A DNA stretch of 64,000 bases from Nitrosomonas sp. GTDB taxonomy: Bacteria > Pseudomonadota > Gammaproteobacteria > Burkholderiales > Nitrosomonadaceae. The notes beneath the pieces are model-generated. The model saw only the letters and a list, made by a program, of their open reading frames with translations, made no database searches and had not been told where the DNA came from. The stretch covers positions 1-64,000 of the forward strand of contig JADKHF010000010.1 of NCBI GenBank assembly GCA_016721865.1, given 5' to 3'. This document shows, in pieces, positions 46,492 through 57,051 of this stretch (position 1 is the stretch's first letter; the number at the start of each line of letters is the position of its first letter). The translations under genes and the position numbers were made by a program.

Positions 46492-49258
46492 TGGTTAATA
46501 TCTCAAGAGCACCCGTTATTCGTTTGCAGAATGTCAGTTTGCACTATGGAGACAACTGTGCGCTCGATAATCTCAGTTTGGAGTTTCCCGCCAGTTGTAT
46601 GGTGGGTTTAATCGGCCCCGATGGCGTCGGAAAATCGAGTCTGATGTCGCTGCTGACGGGTGCGCGGGCAATGCAACAAGGGCAGATCGAAGTGCTGGGC
46701 GGCGACATGGCTGATCCCGCACATCGTCGCGCGGTGTGCCCGCGCATTGCCTACATGCCGCAGGGTCTGGGCAAAAATCTCTATCACACTTTGTCCGTAT
46801 TCGAGAACATCGATTTCTTTGGCCGTTTGTTTGGTCATCAACAGACTGAGCGTCATCAACGTATCAACGAGCTGCTCGAAAGCACCGGTCTTTCTTCGTT
46901 TCGGGATCGCCCCGCAGGCAAGTTGTCGGGGGTATGAAACAAAAGCTTGGCTTGTGTTGTGCGCTGATCCATGAACCGGACCTACTGGTACTCGATGAAC
47001 CGACCACTGGTGTCGATCCACTGTCGCGCACCCAATTCTGGGAGTTGATTGAGCGTTTGCGTGTTCGGCACGTGAGCATGAGCGTGCTTGTTTCCACCGC
47101 CTATATGGATGAGGCGGAGCGCTTCGACTGGCTGGTGGCGATGGACGCAGGCAAGATCCTCGCCACTGGCACTGCGTCCGAGCTGCGCACACTCACTGGC
47201 ACCAACACACTGGAAAAAGCCTTCATACAGCTGTTGCCGGAGGAAAAGCGCAAGGGCCACAAGGCAGTGGTGATTCCACCGAGAGACACCGGGAGCGTCC
47301 AGGAAATCGCGATCGAGGCACATGATCTGACCATGCGTTTCGGAGAATTTATTGCGGTCGATCGGGTTAATCTTCATATCTCCCGAGGTGAGATCTTCGG
47401 TTTTCTCGGTTCCAACGGTTGCGGCAAATCAACCACGATGAAAATGCTAACCGGCCTGTTGTCACCCAGTGAGGGCGAGGCGCGGCTATTCGGCCAAGTT
47501 CTTGATGCCGGTAACCTGATCACCCGCAAGCGGGTAGGCTATATGTCACAGGCATTCTCGCTATACTCGGAGTTGACCGTGCGGCAAAACCTGGAACTCC
47601 ACGCAAAACTTTTCCACTTGCCCGATGCCGATATTCCCGCCCGTGTAACCGGGATGGCTGAACGTTTCCTGCTCGGTCCGGTCATGGATTCCCTCCCTGA
47701 TGCTTTGCCGCTGGGTATACGTCAGCGACTGTCTCTGGCGGTGGCAGTCATTCACAAGCCCGACCTGCTGATTCTCGACGAACCGACCTCCGGTGTTGAT
47801 CCGGTAGCGCGTGATATGTTCTGGGAGCTGATCATCAATCTTGCCCGCCGTGACCAGGTTACTATCTTCATCTCCACTCATTTCATGAATGAAGCCGAGC
47901 GCTGCGACCGCATATCGTTGATGCACGCGGGCAAGGTGCTCGCCAGTGATACCCCTGCTGCATTGATGGAACGCAGCGGCCACACTACGCTGGAAAATAC
48001 TTTTATCGACTACCTGAAACAAGCGAGTGGCATTAGTGACGAGGCGGGTACTGCCTCGGCTTCTGTAAATCCAATTATCATGGCTACTGTTTCATCAGAG
48101 GGCATTCATTCTGTCATCGCACCAAATCCACGCTTCAGTCTGTTGCGGCTGCTCAGTTACACCCGGCGCGAAGCGCTTGAACTACAGCGTGACCCGATCC
48201 GCGGCTCGATTGCGTTGTTCGGTACGGTATTGCTGATGTTCATCATGGGTTACGGCATTAGCATGGATGTCGAAAATCTGCGCTTTGCCGTGCTTGATCG
48301 TGATCAGACTACGCTCAGCCAAAACTACGCACTCGATCTTGGTGGTTCACGTTACTTCATCGAACGACCGCCGATTTCTGATTACGAAGAGCTCGACCGG
48401 CGTATGCGCAGCGGGGAGTTGAGCCTGGCACTGGAGATTCCACCGAATTTTGCGCGTGATCTGGCACGTGGAGATAACGTTAGGATTGGCGCTTGGATAG
48501 ACGGCGCGATGCCAAACCGCGCCGAGAACGTGCGCGGCTATGTGCAGGCCATGCACCAGGGCTGGTTGATGGAACAGGCGCGCCGTCATGTCTCTGGCCA
48601 CGTGCCTGCCGGATTGGTCACAATCGAGACGCGTTTTCGTTACAACCCCGACGTCAAGAGCCTGCCCGCTATCGTGCCCGCAGTGATTCCGGAGCTGTTG
48701 ATGCTGATTCTGACCATGCTCAGCGCGTTGAGTGTGGTGCGTGAAAAGGAGCTCGGATCCATCCTTAATCTGTATGTTACACCGGTGACCAAGTTGGAAT
48801 TTCTCCTCGGCAAACAACTGCCCTACATCGCCATGGGAATGATCAATTTCTTCCTGCTCTGTGCCTTAGCCATATTCGTATTTGGCGTGCCGCTCAAAGG
48901 TGATTTTCTGCTGCTGACATTGGCTGCGTTGCTCTACGTTACATCTGCCACCGGCCTGGGATTGCTGATTTCTGCCTTCACCCGGAGCCAGATTGCCGCG
49001 ATTTTCGCCACGGCACTTGGCACGATAATTCCGGCTTCGCAGTTTTCCGGCATGATTGATCCGGTATCCTCATTGGAGGGCGGGGCACGCTTCATCGGTG
49101 AGATTTATCCGACTACGTATTTTCTGACTATCAGTCGCGGTGTTTTCTCCAAGGCACTGGGTTTCGCCGATCTCAGCCCCTTGTTACTGCCGCTTGCTGT
49201 CTCCATTCCCGTGCTCCTGGTCCTGAGCATCGCGTTACTGAAGAAACAGGAGCGTTAG
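46488..49258 (+). CDS. rbbA: RbbA-like ABC transporter: two ATPase domains fused to a permease (frameshifted as read)
   Basis: One long protein with NBD1 (GPDGVGKSSLMSLLTGA, Walker B LLVLDEPTTGVDP), NBD2 (GSNGCGKSTTMKMLTGL, signature LPLGIRQRLSLAV, Walker B LLILDEPTSGVDP) and a C-terminal ABC-2 permease (from LLRLLSYTRREALELQRDPI, six helices). As read it is split near 46930, where six Gs of LSGGMKQKL (..TCGGGGGGTATG) are read as five; restoring one G gives 923 residues, close to E. coli RbbA (911). RbbA was described as a ribosome-associated ATPase, but this layout with yhiI, yhhJ and an outer-membrane factor argues for export. Confidence 0.93.
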
Positions 49259-49260
49259 CC

Positions 49261-50384
49261 TTGCACACACTGCTTAATATCTTCTATCTCGGAGTCAAGG
49301 AGTTGCGCAGTCTGGGACGTGATACGCTGATGTTGATCCTGATTTTATTCGCCTTTACCGGCCAGGTGTATCTGACTGCGACCGGTCTTCCCGGCGTTTT
49401 GCACAAGGCACCCATCGCGGTCGTCGACGAAGATCGCTCGCAATTGTCGACACGCATATTCAATGCTTTTTATCCGCCGTATTTCCTGATGCCGGAGATG
49501 ATCGATCAATACGCCACCGATCCTGGCTTGGATGTGGGCCTGTACACTTTCGTGCTCGATATTCCATCTGATTTTCAGCGCGACGTGCTGGCCGGTCACC
49601 GGCCGACGATCCAGATCAACATAGATGCCACGCGCATGTCGCAGGCTTTCATTGAAACAGCTATATCCAGAATATTATTACTGGCGAAGTCGCGGACTTT
49701 GTTCAGGGGCATCGCACGATCATTACATTGCCCGCGGAGCTCGAAGTGCGTATGCGCTTCAATTCCAATTTGGATCCAATGTGGTTCGGTGCGGTCATGC
49801 AGGTCATCAACAGCGTTACCATGCTGTCTATCATTCTCACTGGCGCGGCACTGATTCGCGAACGGGAGCACGGTACCATCGAGCACCTGTTGGTGATGCC
49901 GTTGACCCCATTTGAAATCATGATGGCCAAGGTCTGGTCAATGGGATTGGTCGTGGCGATCGTGGCGACAGCTTCAATAGTCTTCGTCGTGCAGGAACTG
50001 TTGCATGTTCCAATCGAAGGTTTGGTCGGATTATTCGTCGGTGGGATGATGCTGCACCTTTTTGCCACCACCTCGATGGGAATTTTTCTTGGTACAGTGG
50101 CACGCTCGATGCCGCAAATGGGGCTTTTGATGATCATCATGCTACTACCCTTGCAGATGCTTTCCGGTGCCATAACGCCGCGCGAGAGCATGCCTGAACT
50201 AGTGCAGAACATTATGCTGTTAGCGCCGACCACTCATTTCGTCTCGCTCGCTCAGGCGATTCTCTACCGCGGAGCGGACTTCAGCATCGTATGGCCGGAA
50301 TTTCTGGCCCTGATTGCGATCGGCAGTGTTTTTTTCTTGCTGGCACTCGCCCGATTCCGCAAAATTATAAGCGCAATGTCCTGA
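49261..50384 (+). CDS. yhhJ: ABC-2 type permease, YhhJ-like (frameshifted as read)
   Basis: The second permease of the system. A TTG at 49261, 2 bp after the rbbA-like stop, starts LHTLLNIFYLGVKELRSLGR. The large periplasmic loop (IAVVDEDRSQLSTRIFNAFY) and C-terminal membrane block (VMQVINSVTMLSIILTGAAL, EREHGTIEHLLVMPLTPFEI, GLLMIIMLLPLQMLSGAITP) are typical. At about 49662 a CC is read as C, breaking the frame; restoring it gives 374 residues, exactly the E. coli YhhJ length. Last gene of the operon. Confidence 0.93.
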
Positions 50385-50417
50385 TCTTTATGCTGAACTC
50401 ACAAGAAATTACCGCAA

Positions 50418-50876
50418 CTAATTAACACCTGTATTATTTTTCCACTTCCAACGCAACCATACCCGTAACTGCCTGAACTCCTCTGCATCAATGCCATCGG
50501 GTAATATTACTATACTACGCGTAAAAAATTTTCCCATAGGCTTTATATTCAGTACCGTCAGATAAGGCGCGACAAAGGTGCTGCTACCCAGTATGCTGCA
50601 CGTCATTGATTCACCGGCACATGTGGTTAATCTGCATTGCATGTCATCGGATAATTCAAAAAACTTCACGGCATTGTCCGCAGCGAGCAATGCATCCTTA
50701 CGCAAATAGTAAATTAAACTGAATGCCAGCGCGAAAGCGACAACCGTTTTGATACCCAAAGTTATCTCCAGGAACCATAATAAACCGGCTGTGACAAGAT
50801 GAGCTAGCGTGAGTATTGTCGCGAGCAGATATGAAGGTTTGCGATGGATGGATAGAACAGCCATATTTATAAACAC
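50418..50876 (-). CDS. ygfX: YgfX-like membrane protein
   Basis: A 152-residue protein with two adjacent N-terminal membrane helices (SYLLATILTLAHLVTAGLLW; IKTVVAFALAFSLIYYLRKD) and a cytoplasmic domain ending RSIVILPDGIDAEEFRQLRV, WLRWKW. This fits the YgfX family, which in E. coli (CptA) is encoded with SdhE and affects MreB and FtsZ. No sdhE is next to it here, but ygfZ is divergent nearby, as in other genomes. Fast-evolving family, so moderate certainty. Confidence 0.7.
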   Translation of the reverse strand: MFINMAVLSIHRKPSYLLATILTLAHLVTAGLLWFLEITLGIKTVVAFALAFSLIYYLRKDALLAADNAVKFFELSDDMQCRLTTCAGESMTCSILGSSTFVAPYLTVLNIKPMGKFFTRSIVILPDGIDAEEFRQLRVWLRWKWKNNTGVN

Positions 50877-51027
50877 TTATCAATCATTAAATGTTTCAGT
50901 AAAAAAATTGAACCAACTCTCGCCTGGATAAAATGGTATCCAGAGTTTATTTCCTGAGACTGGCTCTTGATTTTACCTGGGCAGGATATCGTATAATCAC
51001 GCTCTTCTATATATTCACAGCTATTGT

Positions 51028-52069
51028 ATGAACCCAATTTGGCAAACCTATTTACACAAAAATCACGCTGTTATTGAAAATGATTGTGTGGCTCATTTTG
51101 GCGATAGCACAACGGAACTTAAAGATACGCAAACAGGGACTGTTATAGCCGATCTTTCCCATTATGGCTTGATTCGGTTTTCCGGAGACGATGCGCCAAC
51201 CTTTTTGCAAAGCCAGGTCAGTTGCGATATCCGCGAAATCAATCTGCAAAAAGCACAATATGGCAGCTATTGCACCCCAAAAGGGCGAGTTCTGGCAAAT
51301 TTCTTACTGTGGCAGCAGGATGATGCATTTTTAATGCAACTACCTGCCAGTTTGTGTATTCCCGTACAAAAGCGTTTATCACTCTATGTAATGCGTGCAA
51401 ATGTACAATTGAGTGATGCGAGTAACACGCTGGTTCGAATCGGAATTGCGGGTCAGAATGTCGCTGCGCTTATTGAAGAAATCACAGGGTTGTCATGCAA
51501 TTCAAATCTACCGCTACAGGTCATCCATAATGAAAAAGTCACTATTATTTGTCTGACACAGAACCGTGTAGAGCTGATCACATCAGTCGAGAATGCGCCT
51601 ACGCTCTGGGAACATTCTAGCCAACATGCAAATCCTATTGGCGCCAGCTGCTGGGATTGGTTGGATATCCAATCCGGAATTCCAGTAATTTTACCCGAAA
51701 CCCAGGAAGAGTTTTTGCCACAAATGATCAATTTAGACGCGATTGGCGGCATCAGTTTCAAGAAAGGCTGTTATCCTGGGCAAGAAATCGTGGCACGTAC
51801 ACAGTATCTTGGGAAACTCAAACGCCGCATGTTTCTCGCGCACATAGCCACAGCAGCAGCGGTAAAAGCAGGTGATGTGTTATATAGCATTGATATGGAC
51901 GGTCAGTCCAGCGGCAATGTCATCAATGCGGCCGCATCGCCGAATGGGAGGTTTTGATATTCTGGCGGTAATCCAGCAAAGCAGTGTTGATTCATGCCAG
52001 ATTCATTGGCAATCGCTGCAAGGACCTGTTCTGGAAATCAAATTATTACCCTATTCATTACCAGCATAA
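51028..52069 (+). CDS. ygfZ: tRNA-modifying/Fe-S assembly protein YgfZ (frameshifted as read)
   Basis: YgfZ is a folate-binding GcvT-like protein that helps assemble or repair iron-sulfur clusters, including that of MiaB. The sequence shows DLSHYGLIRFSGDDAPTFLQ, SQVSCDIREINLQKAQYGSY, the hallmark KKGCYPGQEIVARTQYLGKL with the redox-active Cys, and KRRMFLAHI. At 51945-51950 one extra G (GGGAGG) ends the frame; the other frame continues GFDILAVIQQSSVDS and ends LLPYSLPA with TAA at 52067-52069. Removing one base gives 346 residues, the normal size. Confidence 0.93.
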
Positions 52070-52104
52070 AAATGAACCAATGCAACACTTCTTGATTTCA
52101 CTGT

Positions 52105-52818
52105 TTATTGTTTCGCAGCAGCTTGATCTTGCTGTTTTGGCTTGTTAGTGAAGCGCAAACTTTCGGGTGCATTGGTGCCGCCCGTCACAACAAATGTCAT
52201 TGCTTCTTCTGTCGTCCAATCCGTTAGTATCACATCGTCCATCGGCAGTATTTCAATATAACCGGATGTGGGATTGGGTGAGGTTGGCACATAAACAGCA
52301 GCCAGTTTCCTTCCATTATCTTCGTCATGCATGATTTTCGTGATAAAACCGACGGCCTTCATTTCCGATGATGGAAAACTGATTAGAACGACTCGTTGTC
52401 CAGTAACAGGTGGCTGGCTGATTGTGTGCAAAAAACGTTTGGTGGCGCCATAAATTGTTTGTACTAAAGGCACTCTGGCCAGTATGTATTCGTAAATGCT
52501 GATAACTTTCTTGCCAATAACAAAAGATGCCAGCAATCCGATGCCATACAGACTGATTACTGTCAGCAGTGCTGCAACCGCTTGCTGAAAATTGGAATCC
52601 AGCAGCCAGCTCGCTGTAGTATCTGAAAAGGGTCGAACTACACGGGCCATTCCCTTTAATAAAGGATCTCCGATACGCGCCAATAAATTTAATAAAAAAT
52701 CAAAAACCAACCAGGTAACCCACAATGGTGCTACCGTAAGAAAACCAATCAGTATGTAGCGACCTACATGAGCAGAGCGTGCTGTGCGCTTCTCTTCATC
52801 AATTTTTTGTATTGTCAT
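52105..52818 (-). CDS. DUF502 family membrane protein
   Basis: A 237-residue inner-membrane protein with two helices (YILIGFLTVAPLWVTWLVFD; ALLTVISLYGIGLLASFVIG) and the family text VPLVQTIYGATKRFLHTISQ, PTSPNPTSGYIEILPMDDVI. Found across proteobacteria and in plants (LIKE COV); the role is unknown though it is linked with envelope and trafficking functions. Convergent with ygfZ, which lies 35 bp away. Confidence 0.9.
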   Translation of the reverse strand: MTIQKIDEEKRTARSAHVGRYILIGFLTVAPLWVTWLVFDFLLNLLARIGDPLLKGMARVVRPFSDTTASWLLDSNFQQAVAALLTVISLYGIGLLASFVIGKKVISIYEYILARVPLVQTIYGATKRFLHTISQPPVTGQRVVLISFPSSEMKAVGFITKIMHDEDNGRKLAAVYVPTSPNPTSGYIEILPMDDVILTDWTTEEAMTFVVTGGTNAPESLRFTNKPKQQDQAAAKQ

Positions 52819-53279
52819 GCTCTAAACTCATCTCCGACTGAACAGCAAATCTGCTTCAAACCTTTTTGTATAATAAGTGCTGCTTTTATTCGTGAATGAC
52901 CACAATCAGCCATAATTTATTCATGACTAAACCGGCTATGATAATATTATTTGGTGAAAGACCGGAGTAAATATTCGAAATATCATTTACTGGCAAGCCA
53001 GCATTGTTCTTGGTAGAATCGCTGAGCTAGCTGCTTTAATTTCTAACATAAATAGCTGGCTATTCATGTGTTATACCAAATATTAACGTGATATTTATTT
53101 TCTATTGCTTCGGAAAAATTTTGAACAGTGAGCATTCCCTTTTTTCAAGGAGGCGAATAAATAGTTTATTGTAAAACAGCATCGTAATATGCGAACTCAA
53201 TTAATTAACAAACAAAAAATCATCACCCATACAGCCTCGTGTTCAGGGTGCACTTTTATAAGAATGAAAAGGAACTGTT
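52819..53279. other. Intergenic, no gene seen
   Basis: A 461-bp AT-rich region between the divergent DUF502 and GTPase genes. It should hold both promoters (TATAAT-like text occurs at 52869 and 52938), but I find no coding frame, RNA or repeat. Confidence 0.4.
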
Positions 53280-54743
53280 ATGTCACATAGTTCAACACAA
53301 ATCAATAAGTATCTGAGAAGCTTGCAAAAACACCTTGCTGACGAACATCCCGATAATCCGACTCTGGCTAACGCGGTAAAAAGTTTTAGAAAAATGGATT
53401 ATGTCGGTCATAGTATGGGACTAATCGGTAACGATGAATCCTATGCGACTTGTGTGACGTGGTGGCCTATGATCGCTGTATTAGGTACATTTTCTGCCGG
53501 CAAATCAACGTATATCAACTCTTATTTGAATATGCCGCTGCAACGCACGGGAAATCAGGCTGTCGATGATAAATTCACCGTAATTTGCTACAGCCGCCAG
53601 AATGAGGCAAAAACACTGCCTGGCATAGCGCTCGATGCAGATCCGCGTTTCCCCTTTTTTCAGATAAGCCGTAGTATTGATGAAATCTCTGAAGCAGGAC
53701 AGGAACGTATTGATGCCTACCTGCAATTAAAAACTTGTCCATCTGAAAACATACGAGGAAAAATTCTTATTGATTCTCCAGGTTTTGATGCCGACAATCA
53801 ACGCGCATCTACATTACGCTTAACCCAACACATCATCAATTTATCTGATCTTGTCCTGGTATTTTTTGATGCGCGCCATCCAGAACCTAAAGCCATGCAG
53901 GATACTTTGGCTTATTTGGTATCAGCGAGTGTTAATCGCGCAGACGCCAATAAATTTCTTTATATTCTTAACCAGATTGATGTAACAGCACAAGAAGACA
54001 ATCCTGAAGAGGTTGTCTCAGCCTGGCAGCGTTCACTGGCTGAAGTAGGTCTAGTTACCGGACGATTCTATCGAATATATAATCCAAGTGCTGCCGTTCC
54101 GATTGCCAATCCGCATGTCAAGGAACGTTTCGAAAAAAAACGAGCAGAAGATATGGCTGATATCAATGCGCGCATGCACCAAATAGAAGTAGAGCGCTCG
54201 TATCGTATTGTCGGGAAGCTTGAACAAACAGCAAAAGGTATCAAAAATCAGATTGTCAACAAACTCTCTGAGATGCTTAAAAAATGGAAAAGCAGAGTCA
54301 TTCTATTTGATACTATGGCATTTGGCGTATTGGCTATTTTAGCGGGTGTAGTTTTAACTATGAATGAATCCTGGGGTCTTCTTACAACTTTTCCAAATGA
54401 AATCATACAGGGCGAAACCACCGCGTTGGTCATAGCTTCATTTCTGGTAATCGGTATTATTTATATCCATTTTTCTATTCGCCGCGCTGTTGCCAACAAC
54501 CTGTTGAAGAAATTGGCCAATGAATTGGGAAATGATAATGAAACATACAAAAATTACATGCAGGCATTTAACAAAAGTACCGCAGCGCATCGTCCGATTT
54601 TCCTGAAGAACCCGGCTGGCTGGAATGAAGTAGCACAACAAACAATTGATGAGATCATTAATGAAGCCAATGATTACATTCAGGCATTAAATGATCAGTT
54701 TACGAATCCCTCAGGAAATGGAGGAGAGAATTCACAGGTTTAA
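53280..54743 (+). CDS. Dynamin-family membrane GTPase
   Basis: A 487-residue protein with a dynamin-type GTPase domain: P-loop LGTFSAGKSTYINSYLN (about residues 68-84), RTGNQAVDDKFTVICYS, G3 ILIDSPGFDADNQRAS and G4 FLYILNQIDVT. After a helical region there are two membrane helices (LFDTMAFGVLAILAGVVLTM; TALVIASFLVIGIIYIHFSI) and a helical tail. Single bacterial dynamin-like proteins help membrane repair and resist phage or pore damage. Intact, monocistronic, ATG after AAAAGGAAC. No partner gene next to it. Confidence 0.85.
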   Translation: MSHSSTQINKYLRSLQKHLADEHPDNPTLANAVKSFRKMDYVGHSMGLIGNDESYATCVTWWPMIAVLGTFSAGKSTYINSYLNMPLQRTGNQAVDDKFTVICYSRQNEAKTLPGIALDADPRFPFFQISRSIDEISEAGQERIDAYLQLKTCPSENIRGKILIDSPGFDADNQRASTLRLTQHIINLSDLVLVFFDARHPEPKAMQDTLAYLVSASVNRADANKFLYILNQIDVTAQEDNPEEVVSAWQRSLAEVGLVTGRFYRIYNPSAAVPIANPHVKERFEKKRAEDMADINARMHQIEVERSYRIVGKLEQTAKGIKNQIVNKLSEMLKKWKSRVILFDTMAFGVLAILAGVVLTMNESWGLLTTFPNEIIQGETTALVIASFLVIGIIYIHFSIRRAVANNLLKKLANELGNDNETYKNYMQAFNKSTAAHRPIFLKNPAGWNEVAQQTIDEIINEANDYIQALNDQFTNPSGNGGENSQV

Positions 54744-54794
54744 GGTTTCTTGTATTTACTCATTAGTATTCGGCAATTCAGTAGACTTGCGATT

Positions 54795-54815
54795 CCCCGT
54801 GGTCTTGCCACAGGG
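54795..54815. repeat. REP-like palindrome
   Basis: CCCCGTGGTCTTGCCACAGGG folds into a CCC(C)GTGG/CCAC(A)GGG stem with a TCTTG loop. It shares shape and loop with the palindromes at 31140 and 10922. A 774-bp stretch (54744-55517) between the GTPase and DUF1993 genes holds only this, the IS5 remnant and AT-rich DNA. Confidence 0.45.
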
Positions 54816-54884
54816 ATAGGCGCATGGCGCGCGGAGCAAATTTATTTTCTGGCGTATCCATTTTTGACTCGTTGTTCTAATAAC

Positions 54885-55110
54885 TTAATAGATTTGTATT
54901 TTATCGAAAAGAGTGATGCTCAGAATTTGTAAAATTGTGTAAAGTGAGGGTCCGATATTCAGGCGATTGATAAACTTGATCGCTAGTTTACTGTCTGTTG
55001 GATACGTAATGTTTTTCTCATGCACAGTCGTGTCCATATGAATGACATCTTCCAGCGCCGATTCCCCATGCAAACTTAATCATGAGATACTTGATCCTGT
55101 TTTCCTCAGT
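54885..55110 (-). pseudogene. IS5-family transposase remnant
   Basis: The minus strand reads LHGESALEDVIHMDTTVHEK, NITYPTDSKLAIKFINRL, matching the DDE region of IS5-type transposases (..VVDTTVQEKNI.YPTD.KL). Only about 60 codons are left and the rest of the element is gone. No inverted repeat ends could be found. Confidence 0.65.
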
Positions 55111-55517
55111 TGAAGTCTCTTCATCGCTTTAGAATCCTGTAAATTAAGGTGTTCTGTAAGATTCTTATCATCACCAGCCGGGTGAAATTTTAATAAAACA
55201 GTAAAAATCAGCTGAAAGTTTTACTATACTTTGCTTTTTGCTTGTTTGTGGCAACTGAGGAGCAGTTTATATTTTTGGCTGGAAACTGATATCAACATCA
55301 AGTTATAGCTGTTTTTGCTGCCATAAATTGCAAATGAGCGTAGTACGCGGCCTTTAGCCGCAATGCGTGTGAAACAAGCAACATGTCAGTCGATATTGGA
55401 CAAGAACTAATACATCAAATAGATCAATTAGTTGAATTGTTTTTCTTGAGAGGATTTTAGGATTAACGATGACATAGCCTTTAACAATTGCTACCATTAA
55501 TTAACTGAGAGAAATTT

Positions 55518-56030
55518 ATGACTACTTCAAATATGTATAAAACATCCATACCCGTTTTTAAACAGCTATTGACCAGTTTAAGCGCAATTTTGACCAAGGC
55601 TGAAGTCTACGCAAACGAGAAAAAATTTGAACCGGCAATATTGCTGAATTCTCGGCTATATCCTGATATGTTTCCATTAATCCGCCAAGTGCAAGTCGCC
55701 GCCGATTTTGCCAAGAGTGTATCAGCGCGACTGGCAGGTGTTGAAGTGCCGATGTATGAAGATAACGAACAGACCTTCGCCGATTTGCAAGCACGAATTA
55801 GCAAGACCTTGTCGTTTATCGAAAGTCTGACACCCGCTCAATTCGAAGGCAGCGAGCAGCATGAAATCGTGTTACGTCCTGGTACACCGAAAGAGAAAAA
55901 GCTGGTTGGTCACAACTACCTTTTCAACTATGGTTTGCCGCAATTCTTTTTCCATGTCACTACCGCCTATGCGATTTTACGGCACAATGGTCTGGAAGTC
56001 GGCAAAGGTGATTTTATGGGTGCCTACTAG
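55518..56030 (+). CDS. DUF1993 family protein
   Basis: A 170-residue soluble protein: MYKTSIPVFKQLLTSLSAIL, LNSRLYPDMFPLIRQVQVAA, ADFAKSVSARLAGVEVP and the end YLFNYGLPQFFFHVTTAYAI, LRHNGLEVGKGDFMGAY. This is the DUF1993 family, a four-helix DinB-like fold of unknown function, found in proteobacteria and fungi. ATG 55518 follows GAGAGAAATTT. Intact and monocistronic. Confidence 0.9.
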   Translation: MTTSNMYKTSIPVFKQLLTSLSAILTKAEVYANEKKFEPAILLNSRLYPDMFPLIRQVQVAADFAKSVSARLAGVEVPMYEDNEQTFADLQARISKTLSFIESLTPAQFEGSEQHEIVLRPGTPKEKKLVGHNYLFNYGLPQFFFHVTTAYAILRHNGLEVGKGDFMGAY

Positions 56031-56220
56031 ATAGTTATTGCTGCACCACTACTTTGGCACTTTGATGCCGCTTTGTGTAGTGGGCGTCCATTCCATCAAC
56101 CGGGTTCTGTTGCAATATTTACTCGGCAGATTCCGTAGTGCGATTGGTTATTTATTTCATTGTAGGCAGGCGGTTTGAGTTTGCCAAATGTCATGTCTAT
56201 TTAATGCGGAGAGGTTTGAG

Positions 56221-56629
56221 TTGAAGAATTTTTGGATACATGGCGTTGAGCATCACTTAGTTCTTGCGTTTGGTGCCAATGCGCAACAAATGCGGAACGC
56301 AAGTGGGAAGTGACAACGCAAACAATAATGCCTAATGTGCTGACTCAACTGCCGGCCCATAAAGATATCGTTTGCATTGATGATAAGAATCGTGGAAAAC
56401 CCCTATTGCTGTTCATGAGTCATGGGAATTTTATAACTATAGAATCACAAATAATAATGCTGCATGGCAAATGAAATGCAAAGATGAACTTAAGATGACC
56501 GGCGCTGGAAGAATTACTTTCAGTGCAGATAAATATACAGGCTCCGCTATCATTAAAATGAAAATGCCTCAATCAGAGCCTATGGAAATAGACCACACTT
56601 ACTCAGGTAAGCGAATCGGAGATTGCTAA
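56221..56629 (+). pseudogene. DUF3617 family secreted protein, frameshifted as read
   Basis: Pieces in three frames line up with the DUF3617 family: ERKWEVTTQTIMPNVLTQLP (the usual pGLWEVT start), KDIVCIDD, then WEFYNYRITNNNAAWQMKCK, DELKMTGAGRITFSADKYTG, KMKMPQSEPMEIDHTYSGKR and IGDC with TAA at 56627-56629. The signal peptide is not readable because the first 60 bases are out of frame. Function of the family is unknown. At least three breaks, so either decayed or badly read. Confidence 0.6.
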
Positions 56630-57051
56630 GCTTGTCGGACTTATGGTCAATCTGTAGCGCCAATGGGGAAACGGTTCATATTTCCTCAGTTTTTCATTGT
56701 ATAGTCTCGCTACGATTGCTTAAGCCTGACAGGCTCCTGATATGCCGTTGAGAAACGTTTTCGGAGGCAGCCGATACAAGGCAAGGACAGGAGAAAAGCG
56801 CACTTAATTCATGATAAATGAGCATTTTGAGCCCGCTCTTATTAACATCGTAGCGGCTGCAGATAGTTTTTCAACGGTTTGTTAGAGTCCCGCGCCATGG
56901 AAAACATTCTTATTTAAATAAAGCAAGAATATGAATTCTTGGTTATGGATCTAACACCATTTTGCAAATGGTATCCTCCCAAACAAGTCGTAAGATTCCG
57001 AATAAAAATTTTTACTCATCAGAATGATTACAACTTCGAACCCGTCATTCT
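56630..57051. other. Intergenic with a MITE-like element
   Basis: A 422-bp gap between the DUF3617 remnant and the convergent TVP38-reductase gene. It holds the element at 56745-56877 and otherwise no gene or RNA that I can recognise. Confidence 0.4.
56745..56877. mobile_element. 133-bp MITE-like element
   Basis: CCGTTGAGAAACG at 56745 is matched by an inverted CCGTTGAAAAACT at the right end (56865-56877, on the plus strand AGTTTTTCAACGG). The interior (TTCGGAGGCAGCCG.., GCATTTTGAGCCCGCTC..) is GC-richer than its surroundings and codes for nothing. The ends and size suggest a non-autonomous insertion element or dispersed repeat. Confidence 0.5.
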
